NCBI RefSeq assembly: GCF_002019635.1
Contig: NZ_KV917371.1
Coordinates: 1,470,001-1,534,000, forward strand
Direction: 5' to 3'
DNA length: 64,000 nt
DNA from: Metabacillus halosaccharovorans
Lineage (GTDB): Bacteria > Bacillota > Bacilli > Bacillales > Bacillaceae
Made by a program: the position numbers and the translations under genes. The notes beneath the pieces are model-generated. The model saw only the letters and a list, made by a program, of their open reading frames with translations. It did not search any database and was not told the DNA's origin. Every line of letters begins with the position of its first letter. Position 1 is the stretch's first letter. Below, piece after piece: positions 56,329 to 64,000 of this stretch.

Positions 56329-56814
56329 ATGTACCGATTTATTGATTATTATCACAATGAGGTTTTATTGTCATTTGACGATCATCCGTTTTCAAAAGAA
56401 CCTAAACATGTTTGGGTTGTTTGTAGGCACAAGCAGAAATGGCTATTAACAAAGCATTCTGATCGCGGGATTGAGTTTCCTGGTGGTAAGGTGGAAGCAA
56501 ATGAAACAGCACTGGAAGCGGCGATTAGAGAGGTAAAAGAGGAAACTGGTGGAATTGTACACAACATTGAATACATTGGACAATATAAAGTAAGAGGAAA
56601 AGAAAAAGTCATTGTGAAAAATATTTATTTTGCTAGAATTGAGAGACTTGAAAAACAAGACGGATATTTTGAAACATATGGGCCTGTTTTATTAGATAAA
56701 CTTCCGGAAAATATCCAAACAAACAAGCAATATAGCTTTATTATGAAAGACGATGTTTTACAAAAAAGTTTAAAAGAAGTGGAAAAAAGAATAAAAATAA
56801 GAGGCGACATGTGA
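56329..56814 (+). CDS. ytkD: Nudix pyrophosphohydrolase YtkD
   Basis: A 161-aa Nudix hydrolase. The Nudix box GGKVEANETALEAAIREVKE followed by ETGG fits GX5EX7REUXEEXGU at about residues 49-72. The B. subtilis counterpart removes oxidised nucleoside triphosphates and pyrophosphate from RNA 5' ends. ATG 56329 follows TTGAGGGATC. Its stop lies inside the first arm of the terminator hairpin that follows. Confidence 0.9.
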   Translation: MYRFIDYYHNEVLLSFDDHPFSKEPKHVWVVCRHKQKWLLTKHSDRGIEFPGGKVEANETALEAAIREVKEETGGIVHNIEYIGQYKVRGKEKVIVKNIYFARIERLEKQDGYFETYGPVLLDKLPENIQTNKQYSFIMKDDVLQKSLKEVEKRIKIRGDM

Positions 56815-56856
56815 CAAATCCCGTTAATGGGATCGTCTCATTCAGCCTCTTTTTTC
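56800..56856. terminator. Overlapping terminator hairpin of ytkD and ytlD
   Basis: AGAGGC inside the end of ytkD pairs with GCCTCT inside the end of ytlD, followed by TTTTTT; an inner AATCCC/GGGAT stem extends it. The hairpin overlaps both coding ends. Confidence 0.6.
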
Positions 56857-57657
56857 TGATTTCACAAGCTTTTTTTCTACTAGTTCCACACCTTGATACA
56901 TAATTGTCGCAAAGACAGCAATAATCAATAGGCTCAATAGAACAAGCGTAAAGTTAAATACTTGAAAACCATATATAATCATATATCCCAGCCCTTTTGC
57001 GGAGACGAGAAACTCTCCAACGATGACCCCTACCCATGATAAACCAACATTTACTTTTAAAGTAGACACAATCGTTGGAAAAGAGGCAGGCAAGATAGCA
57101 TCCCTGAAAATCTGTATTTTATTAGCACCAAATGTTTGGAGAACCTTGATATAGTTGGTGTCCACTTCTTTAAAAGAGGTGTACACAACAATTGTTGTAA
57201 TAATAACTGATATAATTGTTCCCATTGCAATAATGGATACAAAGCCCGGCCCTAGACCGACAATTAGTATTGGTCCTAAAGCAACTTTAGGCATGGCATT
57301 TAAGATCACAAGATAAGGATCAAGAATTTTTGATAATCTCGCAGACCACCATAGCAATGCGGCAAGAATAGCGCCAAGCAAGGTTCCTAAGATAAATCCT
57401 AAGACCGTCTCAAATAACGTAACTCCGATATGTGGAAGAAGTGTTCCATCCGTTATTTTCGTAATAAATAAATTCCAGACCTTAGAAGGAGAGCTAAATA
57501 GAAGAGGGTCAATCCAATCTCTTCGACTTGCAAGCTCCCAAAGACTGAAAAAACTGATGAAAATCAGAAGCTGATAAAACTTTACCCACATCTTTTCCCG
57601 TGCTACATTTCGCTTATAATTTCGATGAAGGAGTTCAATGCTTTCATTCTGTTTCAT
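56842..57657 (-). CDS. ytlD: ABC transporter permease YtlD
   Basis: A 271-aa permease of the nitrate/sulfonate/taurine class with about six membrane segments; [13 protein letters not shown] and the EAA-like [20 protein letters not shown] are typical. It overlaps ytlC by 14 bases. Substrate not known; relatives carry alkylsulfonates, taurine or thiamine-pyrimidine precursors. Confidence 0.88.
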   Translation of the reverse strand: MKQNESIELLHRNYKRNVAREKMWVKFYQLLIFISFFSLWELASRRDWIDPLLFSSPSKVWNLFITKITDGTLLPHIGVTLFETVLGFILGTLLGAILAALLWWSARLSKILDPYLVILNAMPKVALGPILIVGLGPGFVSIIAMGTIISVIITTIVVYTSFKEVDTNYIKVLQTFGANKIQIFRDAILPASFPTIVSTLKVNVGLSWVGVIVGEFLVSAKGLGYMIIYGFQVFNFTLVLLSLLIIAVFATIMYQGVELVEKKLVKSEKRG

Positions 57658-58414
57658 ATTGATCTAACTCCTTCCATATTTGTTGGAATAATGTAGAAAA
57701 CGAAGGGTGCTGTCTTGCATGAAATGGTGTAAGATCTCTTAATTCTTTAGGTACTACATATGTTTTTCTTATTCTTCCGGGTCTTGCAGAAAAAACATAA
57801 ATTCGATCGCTCATTGCAATAGCTTCTCCAATATCATGTGTAACAAGAAGGGCTGTTTTATGAAAATCCTTTAATGTTTTGACAACTAAGTCTTCAAGTT
57901 TTAATTTTGTTTGATAATCAAGTGCTGAAAAGGGCTCATCAAGCAGTAAAATTTTAGGATCAGTTGCTAACGTTCGAACTAAAGCAGCACGTTGTCTCAT
58001 ACCGCCGGATAATTGATGGGGAAACTGCTTTTCTACTTGATCAAGTCCTATATCTTTTAGCATTTCTAAAGTTGATTTTGTTGTTTCAAATGTTTTTCTC
58101 CCTGTAATTTTTAGACCTAACGTTACATTCTCTTCAATTGTTTTCCACGGAAATAAATAATCTTGCTGAAGCATGTAACCTATAGCAGGATCCGGCTTTG
58201 TGATAAGTGAATTGGCAATTTTCACTCTACCTTGGATAGGTTTAATAAGGCCGGCGATGATAGAAAGCAATGTTGTTTTTCCACACCCACTTGGTCCAAG
58301 GAAGGAGATAAACTCCCCTTCCTCCACAGCCAGTTGAATACCTTCAAGCGCTACAGTTGCACTGTCCTTTGTTAAATATATATGACGAACATCTTCGACA
58401 AGTAAAAATGACAT
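57644..58414 (-). CDS. ytlC: ABC transporter ATP-binding protein YtlC
   Basis: A 256-aa ATPase. Walker [11 protein letters not shown] (about residue 40), signature LSGGMRQR (about 138), Walker B ILLLDEP and H-loop LVTHDIGEA are intact. It matches SsuB/TauB-type ATPases. 15 bases separate it from ytlA. Confidence 0.92.
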   Translation of the reverse strand: MSFLLVEDVRHIYLTKDSATVALEGIQLAVEEGEFISFLGPSGCGKTTLLSIIAGLIKPIQGRVKIANSLITKPDPAIGYMLQQDYLFPWKTIEENVTLGLKITGRKTFETTKSTLEMLKDIGLDQVEKQFPHQLSGGMRQRAALVRTLATDPKILLLDEPFSALDYQTKLKLEDLVVKTLKDFHKTALLVTHDIGEAIAMSDRIYVFSARPGRIRKTYVVPKELRDLTPFHARQHPSFSTLFQQIWKELDQYETE

Positions 58415-58429
58415 AAAGGTTTCTCCTTC

Positions 58430-59416
58430 CTAATTAGTAACTTCTTCTGCATAAGATGTGTTGACAAGTGTTTCATAATCAACACGCCCAGGAAGTTCTC
58501 CTGCTTCGTCCATAATGTCTTGTAAGTTATTCCATTCATCTGCTTCTAATATAGGATCTGTTGAAAAAGAACCTTGTTCCTTGTATCTTTCAACAACAGT
58601 TTCAATAATTTCAAGCTCTGTATCTTCAAATTGAGGGGCAATGGATGCGGCAATTTCTTCAACGCTTTTTTCATCTACCCATTGCTGTGCTTTATATATG
58701 GCAGCTGTGAATTTTTTTGCAGTTTCTGCGTTATCATCTAAGAAGCTTTGTTTGCTCATAAAGGTTGTATAAGGAACACTGCCCGATTCTGCTCCAAAGG
58801 AAGCAACAATATGACCTGTACCTTCTTTTTCAAATATACTTGCTGTTGGTTCAAATAGCTGAACATAATCACCTGTTCCAGATGCAAAGGCACTAGGAAT
58901 ATTAGCAAAATCAACATTTTGAATTAACTCCAGGTCTGAACTAGGATCGATTCCGTGTTGCTTTAATACAAATTCCCCGACCATCTGAGGCATTCCGCCT
59001 TTTCTTTGACCTAAAAAGGTACTTTCTTTTAGCTGCTCCCAATCAAATGAATCGATCTTTTCCCTGCTTACGAGAAACGTCCCATCTGTTTGGGTAAGTT
59101 GGGCAAAATTGATAATTGGATCATTTGAGCCTTGTGCATGAACATAGATAGAAGTTTCAGAACCAACCAATGCAATATCCGCTCCGTCAGACAAGAGAGC
59201 TGTCATTGTCTTGTCTCCGCCCCACGTAGTGGTTAATTCCACATTAAGACCCTCTTCTTCAAAAAAACCTTCTGCCATTGCAACATATAAGGGTGCATAG
59301 AAAATAGAATGAGTGACTTCAGCTAGTCGAATGGTTTCGGTTTTGTTTTGGCTGCAAGCAGTAAATGTAAAAAGAAGAAGGAATGCAATACAAACCCATG
59401 CTAATCGTCTTTTCAT
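58430..59416 (-). CDS. ytlA: ABC transporter substrate-binding lipoprotein YtlA
   Basis: A 328-aa SsuA/THI5-like binding protein. The signal peptide ends in the lipobox FTAC near residue 20. EVTHSIFYAPLYVAMAEGFF and GLNVELTTTWGGDKTMTALL are typical of the class. The frame is open from 59449, but ATG 59416 behind AAGGAGG gives a proper signal peptide. First gene of ytlACD. Confidence 0.88.
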   Translation of the reverse strand: MKRRLAWVCIAFLLLFTFTACSQNKTETIRLAEVTHSIFYAPLYVAMAEGFFEEEGLNVELTTTWGGDKTMTALLSDGADIALVGSETSIYVHAQGSNDPIINFAQLTQTDGTFLVSREKIDSFDWEQLKESTFLGQRKGGMPQMVGEFVLKQHGIDPSSDLELIQNVDFANIPSAFASGTGDYVQLFEPTASIFEKEGTGHIVASFGAESGSVPYTTFMSKQSFLDDNAETAKKFTAAIYKAQQWVDEKSVEEIAASIAPQFEDTELEIIETVVERYKEQGSFSTDPILEADEWNNLQDIMDEAGELPGRVDYETLVNTSYAEEVTN

Positions 59417-59638
59417 GATAACTTTAACCTCCTTGATGCACAGCATCACTGATTTTTGTACAATAAAAGATAATCTTCGTTACAATATGAAGATTAAATA
59501 CTAACGGATATAGGATAATTTATGATTATTCTTAAAAATGTGTGAATGCCTAGAAAAATTGATTCACGTTAAATTGGGTAAAGTATTATAGTACAAGGTT
59601 TACAAAGTCAATGAGATATGAAAGAAAGAGTGAAAAAA

Positions 59639-60430
59639 ATGAATGGTAAAGTGATAAGTAAAGTCAAATTTCCATCCCCTAGTCCACAAATAAATATATG
59701 GATTGTGACATATCTGTCGAATGGGTTAAAGATTAAAGGACTGCTTGCAGAGCCAAAGCTTGAGGGTACATATGATGGGCTGCTATACCTTCGTGGCGGG
59801 ATAAAAAATGTTGGGATGGTAAGGGTTGGAAGAATTGTTCAATTTGCCTCAGAGGGATTTGTTGTTATGGCGCCGTTTTACAGGGGGAATCAAGGTGGAG
59901 AAGGAAATGAAGATTTTGCCGGGGAAGATCGTTATGATGCAATTTCAGCCATCGAAGTTTTGAAAAACCATTCCAAAGTGAATAAAGAACGTATTCATGC
60001 ATTCGGCTTTTCAAGAGGAGGCGTAATGGCTTTATTAGCCGGAATCGTTGTAGAAAAGCTATGTTCAATTGTTACATGGGGAGGAGTATCTGATATGAGC
60101 TTAACCTATGTAGAAAGAGAAGATTTACGTAGAATGATGAAGAGAGTCATTGGTGGTACACCTTCAAAGTATCCTAAAAGGTATAAATGGAGAACACCTT
60201 TATATGAGTTGGAAAAGTTACATGCACCGGTCTTAATTATACATGGAGTACAAGATAAAAATGTGTCTGTTGAACATGCCTACAGACTTGAGAAACGTCT
60301 AAATGAGTTAGGAAAACAGGTAGAGAGCTGGTATTTTGAAGAGTATACACACTACTTTCCGCCAAGTATTAATCGAGAAACACTCCAAAAGCTTTGTATA
60401 TGGATGAAAAAACAGCCCATTCACGTTTAA
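59639..60430 (+). CDS. ytmA: Alpha/beta hydrolase YtmA
   Basis: A 263-aa prolyl-oligopeptidase-like hydrolase. Nucleophile Ser in AFGFSRGGVMALLAG (about residue 125), Asp in IIHGVQDKNVSVEHA and His in YTHYFPP near the C-terminus form the triad; PFYRGNQGGEGNEDFAGEDR is a family mark. ATG 59639 matches the expected N-terminus (FPSPS soon after the start), though the frame is open from 59618. Substrate unknown. Confidence 0.88.
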   Translation: MNGKVISKVKFPSPSPQINIWIVTYLSNGLKIKGLLAEPKLEGTYDGLLYLRGGIKNVGMVRVGRIVQFASEGFVVMAPFYRGNQGGEGNEDFAGEDRYDAISAIEVLKNHSKVNKERIHAFGFSRGGVMALLAGIVVEKLCSIVTWGGVSDMSLTYVEREDLRRMMKRVIGGTPSKYPKRYKWRTPLYELEKLHAPVLIIHGVQDKNVSVEHAYRLEKRLNELGKQVESWYFEEYTHYFPPSINRETLQKLCIWMKKQPIHV

Positions 60431-60491
60431 TGATAAAAGCAATGATGGTATGATGGATGTATCCAATCAGTTAGAAGAGGAGGAATTCACA

Positions 60492-60734
60492 TTGGGAATG
60501 CCAGTTGAATTTAATACAATGATTGTTACAAAAGGTAGAGAAACCCGTATAGATGAAAATACATTTGAACTACTAAAAGAAGGGTACCGTATTTATCCAA
60601 TCGATATTCCGATAGAAGTAAGAAAAACAAAAAGCGGAGAAATGACAGGACAAGCCATTGTCCAAAAACTAGAATTATCGCATACGAATACGATTTTAAC
60701 GTATCGTTTAATTAACTTGAATTCAACAAATTAA
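60492..60734 (+). CDS. ytmB: YtmB/DUF2584-family protein
   Basis: An 80-aa protein that starts at TTG 60492 behind GAGGAGG (8-base spacing). Its MGMPVEFNT start and the REVRIDE-like KGRETRIDENTFELLKEGYR followed by YPIDIPIEVRKTKSGEMTG match the B. subtilis YtmB family as I know it. An upstream ATG at 60450 is in frame but lacks a ribosome binding site. Function unknown. Confidence 0.82.
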   Translation: MGMPVEFNTMIVTKGRETRIDENTFELLKEGYRIYPIDIPIEVRKTKSGEMTGQAIVQKLELSHTNTILTYRLINLNSTN

Positions 60735-60744
60735 CGTTTCTTAT

Positions 60745-60777
60745 AAAGGGGATTTACAAAGGATCCCCTTTTGCTTC
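60745..60777 (+). terminator. Terminator of ytmB
   Basis: AAAGGGGAT pairs with ATCCCCTTT around a nine-base loop and is followed by T-rich sequence. Confidence 0.85.
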
Positions 60778-60821
60778 TCGTCTAGGAAATTATAAAATTC
60801 TTGAACTGTGGATAAGTGCGC

Positions 60822-60960
60822 GACATCTAGCTCCAGCGCCTAGCCCCTCTAGGGTCTAGCCACAAAGGAATTGAAGACAAAGAACGTCTTCTATTCCTTT
60901 GCGTCTTATTTGCCCTAGGCTGATCAAGGCGCTTGCGCTTTTGTTCATTTGCTGCCACAG
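60822..60960. repeat. Bacillaceae interspersed repeat with strong hairpin
   Basis: TCTAGCTCCAGCGCCTAG at the left and CTGATCAAGGCGCTTGCGC at the right are ends I recognise from a common Bacillus intergenic repeat. In the middle AAAGGAATTGAAGAC and GTCTTCTATTCCTTT form a 15-bp stem with one mismatch (60864-60900). A short piece of the same repeat (AGCTCCAGCGC) is at about 9729-9739. A 93-codon minus-strand frame across this element (60827-61108) is probably not a gene. Confidence 0.65.
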
Positions 60961-61180
60961 GAGTATTGTCAGCTTTCCTTACCATTGCAATAAAACCCCT
61001 AACAATTAGAAATGTACTAGTGACTGAGAGAAAACTGTGAAAGCTATTCCAGCCACGTCTAAAGGTCACAAGAGTCGTGTTCTTCTCAAGCAAATGTTCT
61101 ACAATCAAGTTTGTCCATAAATCTTTAAAATATTGATATAAGGGTCAACAGGATAGAAGTTCGATTATAAGTAAAGCTCT

Positions 61181-61217
61181 ATAAAAAAGGACCTCTCTAA
61201 AATGAGAAAGCCCTCTT
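61181..61217 (-). terminator. Terminator of pckA
   Basis: On the minus strand AGGGCTTTCTC pairs imperfectly with GAGAGGTCCT, followed by TTTTTT. It lies about 20 bases after the pckA stop. Confidence 0.7.
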
Positions 61218-61238
61218 AAGCGTTTAAACAATATTCAC

Positions 61239-62825
61239 TTAAACAATTGGTCCACCTAGTTTTTCAATATGTGTTGATAGATGTTCGAATTTTTTGAAGT
61301 TGTCTTTAAACTTTGTAGCTAACTCATTGGCTTTTAAAAAATATTCTTTTTGCGAATTCCATGTTTTATGAGGTTGCAGGACATCATCTGGAACACCTGG
61401 GACATGAATCGGAATATTTAGTCCGAATATTTCATCCTTCACGGTTTCAATATGGTCAAGATCTCCCTCAACTGCCGCCTGAACCATTGATCGAGTGTAA
61501 TGCAGTTTCATTCGCTTTCCTTCACCATATGCTCCACCTGTCCATCCTGTATTAACAAGAAACACTTGAACATTATGTTCATCAATTTTTTGACCTAACA
61601 TATTCGCATACCGCGTTGCTTCAAGCGGAAGAAATGGTGAGCCGAAACAAGTTGAAAATGTAGCTTCCGGTGCTGTTACACCTCGTTCTGTGCCAGCTAA
61701 TTTACTTGTATATCCGCTTAAGAAATGAAACATTGCTTGTTCTCTTGATAATTTACTAATTGGAGGAAGAACTCCAAATGCATCAGCAGTTAAAAAGACA
61801 ATTGTTTGCGGATGACCTGCGATGCTAGGAACTATAGTCTTGTCAATAGCTGAAAGTGAATAAGCTGCACGTGTATTTTCTGTGTAGAAGGGATTACTAT
61901 AATCTGCTTCTCTGGTGAACTCATCAATAACAACATTTTCAAGTACAGATCCATATCGAATAGCGTTATATATTTGAGGTTCCTTTTCTTTTGTTAAGTT
62001 AATGCATTTTGCGTAGCAACCGCCTTCAATGTTAAACACTCCAGACGTTGACCATCCGTGCTCATCGTCACCTATGAGTCGTCGGTTAGGGTCAGCAGAT
62101 AGTGTGGTTTTTCCTGTTCCGGACAAACCAAAAAATAAAGCAACATCTCCTTCAAATCCAACGTTTGCCGAACAATGCATAGGAAGAATGTTGTTTTCAG
62201 GTAATAAAAGGTTCATCACAGAAAATACAGATTTTTTCATCTCTCCAGCGTATTCTGTGCCACCAATTAAAATTGTTCTCTTCTCAAAAGAGATAATAAT
62301 AAAGGTTTCGGATTTTGTGCAATCTACTTCTGGGTCAGCTTTAAAATGAGGAGCTGACAAAATGGTAAAAGGTTGTTCATTTGTAATCATTTCTTCTCCA
62401 TTATTAGGAATGAAGAGCTGACTGGCAAAAAGATTATGCCATGCAAATTCATTTATGACTTTTAATGGAAGTTGATATCGAATATCAGCTCCTGCAAAAC
62501 CATCGAAAATAAATATTTCATCCCGTTCTTTTAAGTATGAAATCATTTTGCTATAAAGCTGATCAAATACTTCCGAAGAAATAGGTTGGTTTACTGTACC
62601 CCAATTAATGATGTTTTTAGTAGTTGCTTCTTCTACAATAAATTTGTCCTGAGGAGATCTTCCGGTATATGCTCCAGTCGTCGCTCTTATTGCCCCTGTA
62701 GAAGTAAGAACACCTTCTTTTTTTTCAAGTACTTTTTCAACAAGCTGTGACACAGATAAATTATGCTTCGCATTTTCCCCATTAACAAGCTGAATAAGCC
62801 CATTTGTTAAATCAGTTACATTCAT
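61239..62825 (-). CDS. pckA: Phosphoenolpyruvate carboxykinase (ATP)
   Basis: PckA (528 aa) makes phosphoenolpyruvate from oxaloacetate with ATP, the entry step of gluconeogenesis. The P-loop [20 protein letters not shown] is at about residue 235-255, with GDDEHGWS, the substrate and Mn site segments [13 protein letters not shown] and TRAAYSL. ATG 62825 follows AGAAGGG and gives the family length; an ATG at 62831 is too close to it. Divergent from metK. Confidence 0.96.
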   Translation of the reverse strand: MNVTDLTNGLIQLVNGENAKHNLSVSQLVEKVLEKKEGVLTSTGAIRATTGAYTGRSPQDKFIVEEATTKNIINWGTVNQPISSEVFDQLYSKMISYLKERDEIFIFDGFAGADIRYQLPLKVINEFAWHNLFASQLFIPNNGEEMITNEQPFTILSAPHFKADPEVDCTKSETFIIISFEKRTILIGGTEYAGEMKKSVFSVMNLLLPENNILPMHCSANVGFEGDVALFFGLSGTGKTTLSADPNRRLIGDDEHGWSTSGVFNIEGGCYAKCINLTKEKEPQIYNAIRYGSVLENVVIDEFTREADYSNPFYTENTRAAYSLSAIDKTIVPSIAGHPQTIVFLTADAFGVLPPISKLSREQAMFHFLSGYTSKLAGTERGVTAPEATFSTCFGSPFLPLEATRYANMLGQKIDEHNVQVFLVNTGWTGGAYGEGKRMKLHYTRSMVQAAVEGDLDHIETVKDEIFGLNIPIHVPGVPDDVLQPHKTWNSQKEYFLKANELATKFKDNFKKFEHLSTHIEKLGGPIV

Positions 62826-63084
62826 CCCCATACCCTTCTTTCTGAAAAAGTGATTTCTCGTTATTCAATAGTATAACACATTTATATTATTAGAACATAC
62901 TAATTGTGAGAGCTTTATGAAAAAAACTGTACATACTATATTTTAAAACTAATTTCATATTTCATTATATGAGGGGAATACTATTCTTAAGATTTACTTA
63001 AAGCATAAGAAAATTCATATGGAATAACTGTCGATTTCTGTTGACACCATTAACTTAGTGCGCTATGATATGACCTTGAACGGA

Positions 63085-63451
63085 TTCTCTTATCCCGAGC
63101 TGGTGGAGGGACAGGCCCTATGAAACCCAGCAACCTGCTATCAAAGGAAAGCGGCGAATGCGCACTAATTATATAGTTACTAGTATTAGCAGTTTTTTGC
63201 CTGACCTAATAAAAACAAAACTCGTTTTGTTTTTATTAGGTCAAGAATGATGCTATGCATCATTCTAAGCAAGCGTAAGCTTGCTTAGGCAAAAAAGTCC
63301 CAATCTGTGGAACTATGTTTAAAAGGCGCACTCCCTGCGACATTTTCCGACGCAAAGGTGCTAACCTGAAGCAAGGCGAAAGCCCTTGATCGATAAGAGC
63401 GAAAGGCGATGAACGATAACAAACCTTTCCTCATAGGGGAAAGGTTTTTTT
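63085..63451 (+). promoter_or_regulatory. SAM-I (S-box) riboswitch of metK with large insertion in P3
   Basis: CTCTTATC (63087-63094) pairs with GATAAGAG (63392-63399) as P1. Between them lie the P2 core GGTGGAGGGACAGGCCCTAT followed by GAAACCCAGCAACC, and the 3' core AGGTGCTAACC with GCAAGGCGAAAGCCCTTGAT. These are the conserved SAM-I blocks. The terminator AAACCTTTCC/GGAAAGGTTT with a T run follows (63421-63451). High S-adenosylmethionine should favour termination and stop metK. The aptamer is about 315 nt instead of the usual 110-150 because the P3 arm (63136-63353) holds an extra element. Confidence 0.92.
63167..63325. repeat. Multi-hairpin element inserted in the riboswitch P3 arm
   Basis: A 159-bp block between two copies of GCGCACT (63160-63166 and 63326-63332). 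Its ends hold imperfect inverted ATAGTT/AACTAT. Inside, TTTTTTGCCT pairs with AGGCAAAAAA and encloses three hairpins: an 18-bp perfect one (63203-63242, GACCTAATAAAAAC half, CTCG loop), AGAATGATGC/GCATCATTCT and AAGCAAGC/GCTTGCTT. No coding capacity. The layout suggests a miniature inserted element with a target duplication. Confidence 0.7.
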
Positions 63452-63454
63452 GAT

Positions 63455-63529
63455 AACAGAAATAAGTATTTTCTTCATTAGAGTTTTACCAGGACAAGCA
63501 TTGTGGTAAAGGTACATAATACTTCTGTT
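63455..63529 (+). other. Second hairpin in the metK leader
   Basis: AACAGAAATAAGTATT pairs with AATACTTCTGTT (with a four-base bulge), and TTTACCA pairs with TGGTAAA further in. It lies between the riboswitch terminator and metK; its use is unknown. Confidence 0.5.
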
Positions 63530-63622
63530 CACAAATATGCCAACGTGATTTTCTAAAGGTCAAACTTTGGGAAGAGTTCCGGATCAACTGAATGAACAAA
63601 TATGAGGAGGAAGCTTTTAACT

Positions 63623-64000
63623 ATGTCTAAAAAACGTCTATTTACTTCTGAGTCTGTAACAGAAGGCCATCCAGATAAGATTTGTGACCAAATTTCAGAT
63701 TCAATTCTTGATGCAATAATCTCAAAGGATCCTAACGCACGTGTAGCGTGTGAAACTTCTGTTACAACAGGTTTAGTACTGGTTGCTGGAGAGATTACAA
63801 CAAGTACGTATGTTGATATTCCTAAGATTGTTCGTGAAACAATTAAAGATATCGGATATACTCGTGCAAAGTATGGCTTTGATGCAGAAACATGTGCTGT
63901 TTTAACTTCTATTGACGAGCAATCAGCAGATATTGCAATGGGTGTTGACCAAGCGCTTGAAGCTCGTGAAGGACAAATGTCTGATGAAGAAATTGAAGCA
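63623..64000 (+). CDS. metK: S-adenosylmethionine synthetase (partial, 5' end)
   Basis: The first 126 codons of MetK, which makes SAM from methionine and [23 protein letters not shown] at the N-terminus is the ATP/methionine site, followed by the [19 protein letters not shown] block. ATG 63623 is preceded by AGGAGGAA. The gene runs off the window edge. Control by the SAM riboswitch upstream closes a feedback loop. Confidence 0.97.
   Translation, partial: MSKKRLFTSESVTEGHPDKICDQISDSILDAIISKDPNARVACETSVTTGLVLVAGEITTSTYVDIPKIVRETIKDIGYTRAKYGFDAETCAVLTSIDEQSADIAMGVDQALEAREGQMSDEEIEA

Noticed and set aside
60827-61108. 93-aa minus-strand protein
   Set aside because: Half of the frame is the interspersed repeat, with an Arg/Lys-rich tail and no convincing ribosome binding site.

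Overview
The window comes from a low-GC Gram-positive bacterium of the family Bacillaceae (Bacillus/Metabacillus type). The evidence is the AT-rich sequence, strong AGGAGG-type ribosome binding sites, GTG and TTG starts, Rho-independent terminators, MntR, Zur and CcpA-type operators, and a gene order that, from memory, largely follows one stretch of the Bacillus subtilis chromosome (tRNAs / glg / yteA / men / mnt / yth / ytiB / ytjA / luxS / dps / ytkD / ytl / ytm / pckA / metK).

Layout: 1-670 is a seven-gene tRNA cluster. 735-1082 is a decaying array of ~52-bp repeats. 1606-9643 is the glycogen operon glgBCDAP. 9747-11624 holds an AIM24-family protein and a bile-acid:Na+ symporter-family transporter on the minus strand. 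11788-13644 is a group IIC-like intron whose reverse transcriptase is interrupted by one amber codon; it lies between yteA and yteA's probable terminator. 14695-22119 is the menaquinone operon menFDHBEC. 22612-26705 is the manganese ABC transporter mntABCD behind an MntR box. 26978-32544 holds cytochrome bd-type oxidase genes, a zinc-binding protein (znuA) with an expanded His-rich repeat and three Zur boxes, a beta-carbonic anhydrase, yidD and luxS.

33214-51279 is an accessory glycan-utilisation locus that I do not expect at this place. A promoter with a CcpA (cre) site leads into a CUT1 sugar ABC transporter without its own ATPase, a class II aldolase, a GH84 hexosaminidase, a two-domain metallo-beta-lactamase-fold protein, a GH38 alpha-mannosidase, a DeoR regulator, two Gfo/Idh/MocA oxidoreductases, a TIM-barrel isomerase, a GH2 glycosidase, a CxPxR sulfatase and a 2Fe-2S ferredoxin. 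None of the hydrolases has a visible signal peptide, so the picture is import of an oligosaccharide, probably sulfated and HexNAc/mannose-containing, followed by breakdown in the cytoplasm. Short decayed gene pieces lie at both edges (a possible Gfo/Idh tail and a GH43 remnant).

51557-54669 holds folE2 and a two-gene permease system related to ycgR/ycgQ. 54691-62825 returns to the backbone: ytzI (52 codons), dps behind a sigma-B-like promoter, ytkD, ytlACD, ytmA, ytmB and pckA. The window ends with a SAM-I riboswitch and the first 126 codons of metK. The riboswitch aptamer carries a large multi-hairpin insertion in its P3 arm, flanked by a 7-bp direct repeat. The strongest candidates for something undescribed are the glycan locus, especially the double MBL protein and the sulfatase-ferredoxin pair, and the interrupted riboswitch.
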